The notes: a model not told the origin generated them from the sequence alone. A stretch of DNA of 7,623 nucleotides from an uncultured Duncaniella sp. (GCA_910587165.1 CAJUKP010000049.1:1-7623); one strand, 5' to 3'; shown: positions 1-6,386, counted from the stretch's first letter. Numbers and translations are program-made.

Positions 1-1394
1 CCGATGCAAAACCTTGAAAATATAGTATTAAGTATTTCTGTCGATGGGATGGTGCCGGTGATTGTTGAGAGATGGTGAAGGGTTTCGCGGAGATGTTCTG
101 CAACGAGGTCGGTTGGCAATGTGCTTTGCAAGGCTGAAATGAGAGCTGCGGTTGATTCCGCGGCAGTAGCGAGAGCGGTTGCCTGACGGAGGTTTGTGAT
201 AATGTTGTCAGTTCCGGCAGCAGTGTCTTCATCCATTCTGGTGGTTAGAAGATTGGTCAGTCGGCCAATGCCATCTCCTGATTTTGCAGAAAGAGTGACG
301 ATATCATACTTATAGAGTGATGACGTATACTCAATTTTATCAATGACATCCTTGATAACGTCCTCAGACACAATATCAGACTTATTTATGACGATGATCG
401 CGTGTTCGGCTTTTGCATCATAGATAGGGGAGAGGTGTATGTCAGACAACGGTTGTGTCGGATCAATTACCAGCATCAGTATCCTGGCATGGCCGATAGC
501 TTCGTGTGATTTCCGGATACCAATCCGTTCGATTTCGTCAGTTGTCTCCCTGAGTCCGGCGGTGTCTATAAAACGGAACAGATAGTCTCCGATCTCAAGA
601 GTTTCCTCGACCGTATCGCGTGTTGTACCATGTATGTCACTGACGATTGCCCGGTCGTCCTGAAGAAGCGCGTTGAGCAGTGAAGATTTGCCCGCATTTG
701 TCGCGCCTGCGATTGCCACTGGAATACCCTCTTTGATTGCATTGCCATGGCTGAATGTCGAGTGCAAACGCCTTAGCTCGTCGTATATATCGGTGGCAAG
801 TGATATGAGGCGACTACGATCGGCAAATTCAACATCCTCTTCCGAGAAATCCAGTTCAAGTTCAAGCAGTGCTGATATGTCGATCAATGCCTGTCTTAGG
901 GATGAAAGGCGTCGTGAAATTCCGCCTTTCATCTGATTCATGGCTATACGATGGGCTGCCCTTGATGAAGAGGCTATGATATCAGCGATTCCTTCGGCCT
1001 GAGTTATGTCAATACGTCCGTTCATCAGGGCGCGTCTGGTAAATTCTCCACGTTCAGCCAACCGGCATCCATGAGAAATAAGTAGCGAGACAGTCTCTCG
1101 CTGAATCCATTTGGAACCATGCACGGATAATTCAACGGTATCCTCTCCGGTGTATGAATGTGGTGCGCGGAACACGGTGGCCACGCATTCATCAAGCGGT
1201 TGGCCCGGATGGCTCGGATCTCTCAGCTCACCGTAGTGGGCTGTGTGGGTTCTTACCTCGCCAAGAGGTTTGCCATGCCAGATGCTGTCAGTGATCTCGA
1301 TAGCTTTCGGACCACTGATCCGTATTATTGCTATACCCCCTGTGCCGCGTGGGGTGGATATGGCACATATTGTATCATCGTTGAGATATATCAT
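1..1394 (-). CDS. mnmE: MnmE (TrmE), tRNA uridine-34 modification GTPase, 3' end cut by window edge
   Basis: I translated this frame codon by codon from an ATG at 1394: 464 complete codons plus a split Gly, with no internal stop. The protein ends in FCIG, so only the last Lys of the family's C-terminal FCIGK and the stop lie outside. It opens with MIYLNDDTICAIST and has the formyl-THF-binding N-terminal domain, a helical domain, and an inserted G domain. The G domain shows a P-loop GATNAGKS (230-237), GTTRD (256-260), DTAG (277-280), NKSD (337-340) and SAK (369-371). The Cys of FCIGK (C463) is the known catalytic residue. With MnmG, the family installs carboxymethylaminomethyl groups on wobble U34 of tRNAs for Gln, Lys, Glu, Leu and Arg in the cytoplasm. 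About 466 residues is normal length. Its start overlaps the nuclease gene by 20 bp, so it is probably translated from the same mRNA. MnmG is not in the window. Confidence 0.97.
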   Translation of the reverse strand, partial: MIYLNDDTICAISTPRGTGGIAIIRISGPKAIEITDSIWHGKPLGEVRTHTAHYGELRDPSHPGQPLDECVATVFRAPHSYTGEDTVELSVHGSKWIQRETVSLLISHGCRLAERGEFTRRALMNGRIDITQAEGIADIIASSSRAAHRIAMNQMKGGISRRLSSLRQALIDISALLELELDFSEEDVEFADRSRLISLATDIYDELRRLHSTFSHGNAIKEGIPVAIAGATNAGKSSLLNALLQDDRAIVSDIHGTTRDTVEETLEIGDYLFRFIDTAGLRETTDEIERIGIRKSHEAIGHARILMLVIDPTQPLSDIHLSPIYDAKAEHAIIVINKSDIVSEDVIKDVIDKIEYTSSLYKYDIVTLSAKSGDGIGRLTNLLTTRMDEDTAAGTDNIITNLRQATALATAAESTAALISALQSTLPTDLVAEHLRETLHHLSTITGTIPSTEILNTIFSRFCI

Positions 1395-2256
1395 TCCCCG
1401 TCTTTATTTTTCTTCCTTTTTTCTTTGAATAGTTCCATTGCGCGAATTTCTTTTGGCTTTCCAGATCGTTCTCCAGATCGTCCGGAAGAGAATGAAAGAA
1501 ATCGTGACCGGTGACACGCTCTACTGAATCAATCGAGACAACGCACGCCTGCATACCTCCCTTCACGGATGTATTTGGCATGAGAAATCCGATTCCACGA
1601 GGTGGATTGGCGTATGGCGCGATTATCACCTTAAAGAAGCTGTCCGGTACCCATACTCTTGAATCACCGATAAACTCCACCGGCTTTTTACCGATCACAG
1701 GGCCGCAAACTATGTATATTTTCTCTTCCTGTTGAGCCCATTGCCGGCATTTTTCCTCAAGAGTGCGCCATGCGCCGACGTTCAGCGCCTTTGTCTGTGG
1801 ACAGATATTGGTGAGATAAAATGTCTCCTCCATGGCACGACGATCCCATTTCATATCACCGGCAGGTGCCATGTGGCCACGGTCGTAGCCTGAGTATGAA
1901 TAGTCCCATGTCTCGGCGCATCCTTCCACACTTTCGTCACAGGCAAACTTATTTGTCCTTGGTTCTTTCCCTGTTGTCTCATCAGCAGTGAGTTCCCACG
2001 CCACCCAGTTGGGTATATGCGCTTTGGGATTGAACGAGATAGTCATACCGGTATAATCTTTCATCACCACCGGTAGTTCCGGGTTTGTCCGAACATCAAG
2101 CAGATTGCCAAAATCGCCATAAATGTCAGTCTGCCTCCCGGAAATATCATCACGTTCTTTGCTGTCGAGATTCTGTGCCAGCCTAACACACGCAAACACG
2201 AGTGCTATGATGACCAATAGATTATATAGTTTCTTTTTATATGGTTTCTTTCTCAC
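1375..2256 (-). CDS. Membrane-anchored DNA/RNA non-specific endonuclease (DRGH/Endonuclease_NS family)
   Basis: This 293-residue protein has the active-site signature DRGH at 125-128, within GYDRGHMAPAGDM, and a downstream LTNICPQ in which N150 should bind the metal. In Serratia nuclease and NucA, the motif His is the general base and this Asn holds Mg2+. The family cuts DNA and RNA without sequence specificity. The N-terminus is very basic (RKKPYKKK) and is followed by a hydrophobic stretch at about 11-28, which fits a signal anchor that places the enzyme in the periplasm. C23 is a poor lipobox (VFAC), so a lipoprotein is less likely. Six cysteines follow the anchor. The start codon is GTG (2254-2256) and overlaps the TGA of the aminotransferase gene; the next Met is residue 65, so no shorter start keeps the N-terminus. 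No immunity-like protein is encoded next to it. The substrate in vivo is unknown. Confidence 0.93.
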   Translation of the reverse strand: MRKKPYKKKLYNLLVIIALVFACVRLAQNLDSKERDDISGRQTDIYGDFGNLLDVRTNPELPVVMKDYTGMTISFNPKAHIPNWVAWELTADETTGKEPRTNKFACDESVEGCAETWDYSYSGYDRGHMAPAGDMKWDRRAMEETFYLTNICPQTKALNVGAWRTLEEKCRQWAQQEEKIYIVCGPVIGKKPVEFIGDSRVWVPDSFFKVIIAPYANPPRGIGFLMPNTSVKGGMQACVVSIDSVERVTGHDFFHSLPDDLENDLESQKKFAQWNYSKKKGRKIKTGNDISQR

Positions 2257-3386
2257 AATTTCAGATTGTTAATAATTTCAGCTATCTCAGCCGCGTCACT
2301 CACCGATGTGCCGGTTGAAATGGGAAGGCTCACCACTTCACCGGCAAGTTGTTCAGTCACAGGCAATGCCTCATGTTTTAGATCAGCATAACATGGTTGA
2401 CGGTGGGGTGGGGTGGCATAATGGATATCTGTCCCTACGCCATGTTCCGCAAGCTGACGGATAAACTCCTCTCTTTTCCCTGAAGTGATTCTCAATACAT
2501 ATTGATGCCACACATTGTCCGTTACCTCACTTGACATATAGGGAGTCACCACATACGGATGTGATATGTTTCTTGAATATGTCACAGCCCTCTCGAAACG
2601 GTCGGCATTCTCGCGGTCTGTATGAGGTAGTTTTACTGAGAGAAATGCAGCTTGCAGAGGATCGAGACGGCAATTATATCCCTTATAGATATTATGGTAT
2701 CTGCGGTCTGATCCATAGTTGGCCAGGGCCTTGACTGCCTTTGCAAGCTCTTTGTCGTGGGTGGCTACTGCTCCGGCATCGCCGAGTGCGCCGACATTTT
2801 TGGTCGGATAGAAGCTGAACGCCGAGGCATCTCCGAGACTTCCGGTGCGCCGTCCGCCATATAGCCCGGCTATTTTCGACACACCACCTATCCCTTGCGC
2901 GTTGTCCTCTATGACAAGAAGATTGTTCTTGCGTGCTATGTCAACGAGCGTCTGGTCCCAGGCCACACGACCATAGAGATGAACTGTCATGATGGCCCGT
3001 GTCCGTGGTGTCAGAACTCTATTGATGAGATCTGTGTCGATGTTCATTGTCCGGATATCGGCATCGACAAGTATCGGTGTCAGTCCGGCATCGGATATGG
3101 CCAGCACAGATGCGACATAGGTATTGGCCGGTACGATCACTTCATCTCCATGATGAAGCCGTCCGATCTCGATATATCCCTTCAGTATAAGCCTTAAAGC
3201 ATCGAGCCCGTTGCTGACACCTATTATATAAGGTACGCCGGTCATATCTGACAGCATACTCTCAAAATGTTCCACCTCGGGACCTCCGACAAATCTCCCG
3301 CTGCCGATCACTCTCGTCGCGGCCTCAGCGAGAGCCTCGCGATATGGCGCATTTACAGTATCAAGATTCAAAAACGGATATCTCAT
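2253..3386 (-). CDS. DegT/DnrJ/EryC1/StrS-family PLP-dependent sugar aminotransferase (FdtB/QdtB-like)
   Basis: This 377-residue protein has the normal length for fold-type I sugar aminotransferases. The PLP Schiff-base lysine is K196 in SFYPTKN. VIEDNAQ (158-164) provides the Asp that holds the pyridine nitrogen, and GYNCRLDPLQAAFL (237-250) is the usual family motif. Members transfer an amino group from glutamate to a keto sugar linked to a nucleotide. The start lies 2 bp after the stop of an FdtA/QdtA-type ketoisomerase gene. I therefore infer that it aminates C3 of dTDP-3-keto-6-deoxyhexose, giving dTDP-Fuc3N or dTDP-Qui3N; the sequence alone does not show which epimer. The acetyltransferase (FdtC/QdtC) that usually follows is absent here, as are the RmlA/RmlB enzymes that make the precursor. 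It ends in a GTGA overlap with the nuclease gene, which suggests translational coupling. Confidence 0.92.
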   Translation of the reverse strand: MRYPFLNLDTVNAPYREALAEAATRVIGSGRFVGGPEVEHFESMLSDMTGVPYIIGVSNGLDALRLILKGYIEIGRLHHGDEVIVPANTYVASVLAISDAGLTPILVDADIRTMNIDTDLINRVLTPRTRAIMTVHLYGRVAWDQTLVDIARKNNLLVIEDNAQGIGGVSKIAGLYGGRRTGSLGDASAFSFYPTKNVGALGDAGAVATHDKELAKAVKALANYGSDRRYHNIYKGYNCRLDPLQAAFLSVKLPHTDRENADRFERAVTYSRNISHPYVVTPYMSSEVTDNVWHQYVLRITSGKREEFIRQLAEHGVGTDIHYATPPHRQPCYADLKHEALPVTEQLAGEVVSLPISTGTSVSDAAEIAEIINNLKL

Positions 3387-3388
3387 AC

Positions 3389-3802
3389 TTATGCTTTTTC
3401 AGAGGCGATTCGTTTGAATTCCTCATAATCCCTGACATAATCCTCTTCCGAGTAAGGTATTGAGGTCAGCACCATGCACACGCTTCCGGATGCAAAATTA
3501 TCAAGAGTACGCCAATATCCCGGAGGAATGTAAAGCCCTTCGTATGGTCTGTTTAGTGTATATGTGTCCCATGTCTCGCCGTCGAACAGATTGACGTTGA
3601 AACTTCCGCCGGTTGCTATGACAAGCTCCTCGGCCACGTGATGGGAATGTCCGCCACGCGACTCTCCGGCCGGGACATCGTATGTCCAGTAGGCGCGGGC
3701 TATGTGGAATGGCACCTGGTCGAAGTCTTGCACGAATGTGAGGTTGCCACGTGGGTCGTATATGCGGGGGAGTGTGATGATCTCCGGTTTTTTCCAGTCC
3801 AT
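3389..3802 (-). CDS. fdtA: dTDP-6-deoxy-3,4-keto-hexulose isomerase, FdtA/QdtA (WxcM-like cupin) family
   Basis: This 137-residue single-domain cupin matches the FdtA/QdtA pattern. It has an early IYDPRGNLTFVQDF segment (14-27), the RGGHSHHVAEELV block (49-61) with the conserved His-x-His pair (H52, H54), and YIPPGYWRTL (91-100) near the C-terminus. The family converts dTDP-4-keto-6-deoxy-D-glucose to the 3-keto sugar. FdtA gives the galacto form and QdtA the gluco form, and the two are hard to tell apart by eye. The product is the substrate of the aminotransferase encoded 2 bp downstream. The gene is first in the operon, with an ATG about 22 nt after a predicted transcription start and no Shine-Dalgarno, as is normal in Bacteroidota. 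The resulting 3-amino sugar would go into lipopolysaccharide, capsule, S-layer or protein glycans. No glycosyltransferase is in the window. Confidence 0.88.
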   Translation of the reverse strand: MDWKKPEIITLPRIYDPRGNLTFVQDFDQVPFHIARAYWTYDVPAGESRGGHSHHVAEELVIATGGSFNVNLFDGETWDTYTLNRPYEGLYIPPGYWRTLDNFASGSVCMVLTSIPYSEEDYVRDYEEFKRIASEKA

Positions 3803-3829
3803 ATATAATAATTAGGTATTGTCAAGATG

Positions 3830-3860
3830 CAAATTTAGCCATTAGTCGGCAAAGATACAA
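3830..3860 (-). promoter_or_regulatory. Predicted Bacteroidota-type promoter of the fdtA-aminotransferase-nuclease-mnmE operon
   Basis: On the minus strand, TTG (3860-3858) is followed after 20 nt by TAAATTTG (3837-3830), which fits the Bacteroidota -33 TTG / -7 TAnnTTTG consensus with normal spacing. Transcription would start near 3824, giving a leader of about 22 nt before the ATG at 3802. A second -7-like box, TATCTTTG (3857-3850), lies 20 bp further upstream but has no TTG at the right distance, so I think it is not used or is secondary. Assignment is by consensus only. Confidence 0.6.
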
Positions 3861-3905
3861 TCTTTGGGCCTCCGAAATGTGAAAAGTTGATTAAAAAACG
3901 GTTTT

Positions 3906-3921
3906 ATGTTTTATAACACAT
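3906..3921. promoter_or_regulatory. 16-bp imperfect palindrome, candidate regulator site in the divergent promoter region
   Basis: ATGTTTTATAACACAT reads the same on both strands at 14 of 16 positions, with the centre between 3913 and 3914. It lies between the two divergent start codons, about 50 bp upstream of the minus-strand promoter and about 100 bp upstream of the predicted plus-strand start. Dyad sites of this size with ATGT/ACAT arms are typical of dimeric helix-turn-helix regulators, including the CRP/FNR type. The regulator is unknown, and an AT-rich palindrome of this quality could arise by chance. Confidence 0.35.
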
Positions 3922-3957
3922 TCGTTGGAGCGCGTATATTGAAAAAAAATGTCTATT

Positions 3958-3969
3958 TTGCGGTCGCAA
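3958..3969. promoter_or_regulatory. 12-bp palindrome TTGCG-GT-CGCAA upstream of the predicted fusA2 promoter
   Basis: Two perfect 5-bp arms, TTGCG and CGCAA, flank a 2-bp centre. The site ends 11 bp before the TTG of the predicted plus-strand promoter, a common place for an activator or repressor to bind. Its centre is 50 bp from that of the AT-rich palindrome at 3906-3921. The binding protein is unknown. Confidence 0.3.
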
Positions 3970-3980
3970 TTCAAACAAAC

Positions 3981-4010
3981 TTGCTCCAGAACATTTTCTT
4001 CTTACTTTAA
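3981..4010 (+). promoter_or_regulatory. Candidate promoter for the EF-G2 gene
   Basis: TTG (3981-3983) is followed after 19 nt by TACTTTAA (4003-4010). The spacing fits the Bacteroidota -33/-7 pattern, but the -7 box matches TAnnTTTG at only four of six fixed positions. A weak -7 box would fit a gene that needs an activator. Transcription would begin near 4016-4018, which is exactly where the nested stem-loop leader begins. Confidence 0.38.
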
Positions 4011-4017
4011 TCCCCCC

Positions 4018-4072
4018 TGCGGATGCGCTCTCCCCCCACGGTCTTTTTCCAGCAGACCGTCCGGTATCCGCA
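4018..4072 (+). promoter_or_regulatory. Nested stem-loop in the 5' leader of the EF-G2 gene
   Basis: Two perfect 7-bp stems are nested. The outer stem pairs TGCGGAT (4018-4024) with ATCCGCA (4066-4072). The inner stem pairs ACGGTCT (4038-4044) with AGACCGT (4054-4060) across a 9-nt loop. The structure ends 19 nt before the ATG at 4092 and leaves the AT-rich start region open. It could protect the 5' end of the mRNA or regulate translation. No known riboswitch class is recognised, and no U-tract follows, so it is not a simple attenuator. Confidence 0.5.
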
Positions 4073-4091
4073 ATTAATACCAAATACCGAT

Positions 4092-6251
4092 ATGAAGGTC
4101 TATAAAACCAACGAGATCAAAAACATTGCCCTTCTTGGAAGCAAGGGCTCGGGAAAAACCACACTCGCGGAAGCCATGCTCTTCGAGTGTGGAGTGATAA
4201 AACGCCGTGGCACCATCGAAGGCAAAAATACTGTCTCCGATTCATTCCCTGTGGAGAAAGAATATGGCTATTCAGTATTCTCCACTGTTTTTTATGCCGA
4301 GTTCCTTGGTAAGAAACTCAATGTGATTGACTGCCCGGGTGCTGATGACTTCGTGGGCAATGCCATCACAGCTCTCAATGTGACCGATACCGGCGTGATG
4401 CTCATAAACTCGCAATATGGAGTTGAGGTGGGCACACAGAACATATTCCGTACCACACAGAAGCTCAAGAAGCCGGTTATCTTCGCCCTTAACCAGCTTG
4501 ATGGTGACAAGGCCGACTATGAGAACGTGATGGAACAGATGCGTGAGCATTTCGGCAACAAGATTGTGGCTATTCAGTATCCTCTTCAGTGCGGAGCCGG
4601 GTTCAATGCCATGATCGACGTACTGCTGATGAAAAAATATTCATGGGGCCCCGATGGTGGAGTGCCTGTGATTGAGGATATTCCTGAGGAGGAAATGCCC
4701 AGGGCTCTTGAGCTTCATCAGAAACTCGTCGAGGCCGCAGCCGAAAACGATGAGACTCTCATGGATAAATTCTTTGAGGAAGGTCATCTGACCGAGGACG
4801 AGATGCGCGAGGGTATCCGCAAAGGTCTCATAGACCGCTCCATCTATCCTGTCTTCTGTGTCAGTGCCGCCAAAGATATGGGTGTTCGGCGCATGATGGA
4901 ATTCCTCGGAAACGTTGTCCCGTTTGTTGAGGATATGCCGGCTCCGGTCACCACGGACGGTGTGGAGGTTAAGCCTGACAGCGCAGGCCCTCTGTCGCTC
5001 TATTTCTTCAAGACAACTGTTGAGCCACATATCGGAGAGGTGAGCTATTTCAAGGTGATGTCGGGCACACTCACACCCGGTGTTGATCTCGAGAATGTCA
5101 CCCGCGGATCCCGCGAGCGCATCGCTCAGCTCTATTGCGTGTGCGGAAGCATCAAGACTGCCGTTGACCAGCTCAATGCCGGCGATATAGGCGCTACCGT
5201 CAAACTAAAGGATGTCCGTACCGGCAACACTCTCGATGCCAAGGATTGTGAATGGCAGTTTGATTTCATCCGTTTCCCCGAACCCAAATACCGCCGCGCC
5301 ATACGCCCTGTCACCGAAAGTGATTCCGAGAAACTCATGACCATTCTTACCCGTATGCACGAGGAGGATCCGACTTGGGTGATCGAGCAGTCCAAGGAGC
5401 TCAAGCAGACCATACTTTCCGGCCAGGGAGAGTTCCATCTCCGCACTCTCAAATGGCGTGTCGAGAACAATGATAAGCTTCCTATCGTGTTTGACGAGCC
5501 AAGAATACCTTATCGTGAGACAATCACCAAAGCAGCACGCGCCGACTATCGTCACAAAAAGCAAAGTGGCGGTGCAGGCCAGTTTGGCGAGGTTCATCTT
5601 ATAATCGAACCATATACCGAGGGTATGCCTGCTCCTGATACATATAAATTTGGCAATCAGGAATTCAAGATGAGTGTGCGCGACACACAGGAGATACCTC
5701 TCTCATGGGGTGGCAAGCTCGTGGTTCACAACTGTATCGTAGGCGGTGCCATCGACGCCCGTTTCATTCCTGCCATCGTCAAGGGACTCATGGACCGTAT
5801 GGAGCAAGGACCTCTTACCGGCAGTTATGCCCGCGATGTGCGTGTCTGCATCTACGACGGCAAGATGCACCCGGTTGATTCAAATGAGATCTCGTTCCGT
5901 CTGGCTGGTCGCAATGCATTCTCCGACGCCTTCCGTAACGCTAATCCCAAGGTGCTCGAGCCTATCTATGATGTCGAGGTCATGGTGCCTGGCGATGTGA
6001 TGGGCGACGTGATGAGCGATCTTCAGGGACGCCGTGCCATCATCATGGGTATGGAGAGCGACAATGGTTTCGAGAAAATCATTGCCAAAGTGCCCTTGAA
6101 AGAGATGGGCTCTTACTCCACGGCCCTTTCGTCGATCACCGGCGGCCGCTCGGCTTTCACAATGAAGTTCGCGTCCTATGAACTCGTTCCATCCGATGTT
6201 CAGGAGAAGCTTCTCAAGGACTATGCCGAGAAGGCACAGGCCGATGAATGA
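4092..6251 (+). CDS. fusA2: Elongation factor G paralogue EF-G2, with a degenerate GTPase centre
   Basis: The 719-residue protein has the full EF-G layout: G domain (about 8-280), domain II with AGDIGATVKLKDVRTGNTL (363-381), domain III, domain IV with QSGGAGQFGEV (491-501), and domain V. The GTPase site departs from the norm. The P-loop is GSKGSGKTT (16-24) without the usual His and Asp. Switch I has EYGYSV (57-62) in place of ERGITI. DCPGADDF (80-87) has Ala84 where the catalytic His belongs. NQLD (134-137) replaces NKMD. SAAK (258-261) keeps the G5 motif. The domain IV tip keeps HPVDSNE, with H593 in the place of the translocation-promoting His. About 26 extra residues lie near 512-538. 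These traits match Bacteroides EF-G2, which I recall as a GTP-hydrolysis-independent translocase needed during carbon starvation and gut colonisation. I chose ATG 4092 because MKVYKTNEIKNIALLG fits family N-termini, while the upstream ATG at 4023 adds 23 unrelated residues encoded by the leader hairpins. Confidence 0.95.
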   Translation: MKVYKTNEIKNIALLGSKGSGKTTLAEAMLFECGVIKRRGTIEGKNTVSDSFPVEKEYGYSVFSTVFYAEFLGKKLNVIDCPGADDFVGNAITALNVTDTGVMLINSQYGVEVGTQNIFRTTQKLKKPVIFALNQLDGDKADYENVMEQMREHFGNKIVAIQYPLQCGAGFNAMIDVLLMKKYSWGPDGGVPVIEDIPEEEMPRALELHQKLVEAAAENDETLMDKFFEEGHLTEDEMREGIRKGLIDRSIYPVFCVSAAKDMGVRRMMEFLGNVVPFVEDMPAPVTTDGVEVKPDSAGPLSLYFFKTTVEPHIGEVSYFKVMSGTLTPGVDLENVTRGSRERIAQLYCVCGSIKTAVDQLNAGDIGATVKLKDVRTGNTLDAKDCEWQFDFIRFPEPKYRRAIRPVTESDSEKLMTILTRMHEEDPTWVIEQSKELKQTILSGQGEFHLRTLKWRVENNDKLPIVFDEPRIPYRETITKAARADYRHKKQSGGAGQFGEVHLIIEPYTEGMPAPDTYKFGNQEFKMSVRDTQEIPLSWGGKLVVHNCIVGGAIDARFIPAIVKGLMDRMEQGPLTGSYARDVRVCIYDGKMHPVDSNEISFRLAGRNAFSDAFRNANPKVLEPIYDVEVMVPGDVMGDVMSDLQGRRAIIMGMESDNGFEKIIAKVPLKEMGSYSTALSSITGGRSAFTMKFASYELVPSDVQEKLLKDYAEKAQADE

Positions 6252-6328
6252 TAATATACACAGACCAACGCATATTACACGATTATATATAGTACTTAAA
6301 TATTCTTAGACTAAGTCTCAGTAATGAT

Positions 6329-6358
6329 GCAGGGGCGGGTTCATGAACCCGCCCCTGC
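6329..6358. repeat. 30-bp perfect GC-rich palindrome between convergent genes, probable two-way terminator or extragenic repeat
   Basis: The half GCAGGGGCGGGTTCA is followed directly by its exact reverse complement, so all 30 bases are symmetrical. As RNA it would form a stem of about 13 bp with a small loop on either strand. It lies 77 bp after the fusA2 stop and 28 bp after the GH105 stop, where a shared terminator is expected. No U-tract follows on either side, so it may instead block transcripts or exonucleases, or be a copy of a dispersed extragenic palindrome. The rest of the convergent gap is AT-rich, with a short double palindrome at 6305-6318 (CTTAGACTAAGTCT). Confidence 0.85.
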
Positions 6359-6368
6359 TGATGTTTAT

Positions 6369-6384
6369 GCCTTAAAAAGGCTTT
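6369..6384. terminator. Small hairpin just after the GH105 stop, weak terminator candidate
   Basis: GCCTT (6369-6373) and AAGGC (6377-6381) form a 5-bp stem with a 3-nt loop, 5 bp past the GH105 stop codon. On the plus strand TTT follows; on the minus strand only ATAAAC follows. It is too short for a strong terminator and may assist the larger palindrome next to it. Confidence 0.25.
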
Positions 6385-6386
6385 GG

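Noticed and set aside
566..748. Fragmentary short frames across the mnmE region, as if mnmE were broken
   Set aside because: Translation of the correct minus-strand frame from 1394 to the left edge is uninterrupted with all G motifs; the gene appears as fragments only because its stop is outside the window.
1158..1514. 118-codon plus-strand reading frame
   Set aside because: It is antisense to mnmE and the nuclease gene, both of which have clear family motifs; it shows no recognisable domain and low-complexity composition at its end.
2402..2416. G-run cluster (GG-T-GGGG-T-GGGG-T-GG) as a possible G-quadruplex
   Set aside because: Only two runs exceed two G residues, and it is explained by codons for Thr-Pro-Pro-His in the aminotransferase; the mRNA strand is the C-rich one.
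4641..5030. 129-codon minus-strand frame
   Set aside because: Antisense to the EF-G2 G domain and domain II; no recognisable motif and no promoter.
5132..5597. Two minus-strand frames (5132-5470 and 5205-5597)
   Set aside because: They lie fully opposite the conserved domains II-IV of EF-G2, overlap each other, and show no family motifs.
6305..6318. Short overlapping palindromes CTTAG-A-CTAAG and AGACT-A-AGTCT as a terminator of fusA2
   Set aside because: Stems of 5 bp with a single-base centre cannot form a proper RNA hairpin, and there is no U-tract.
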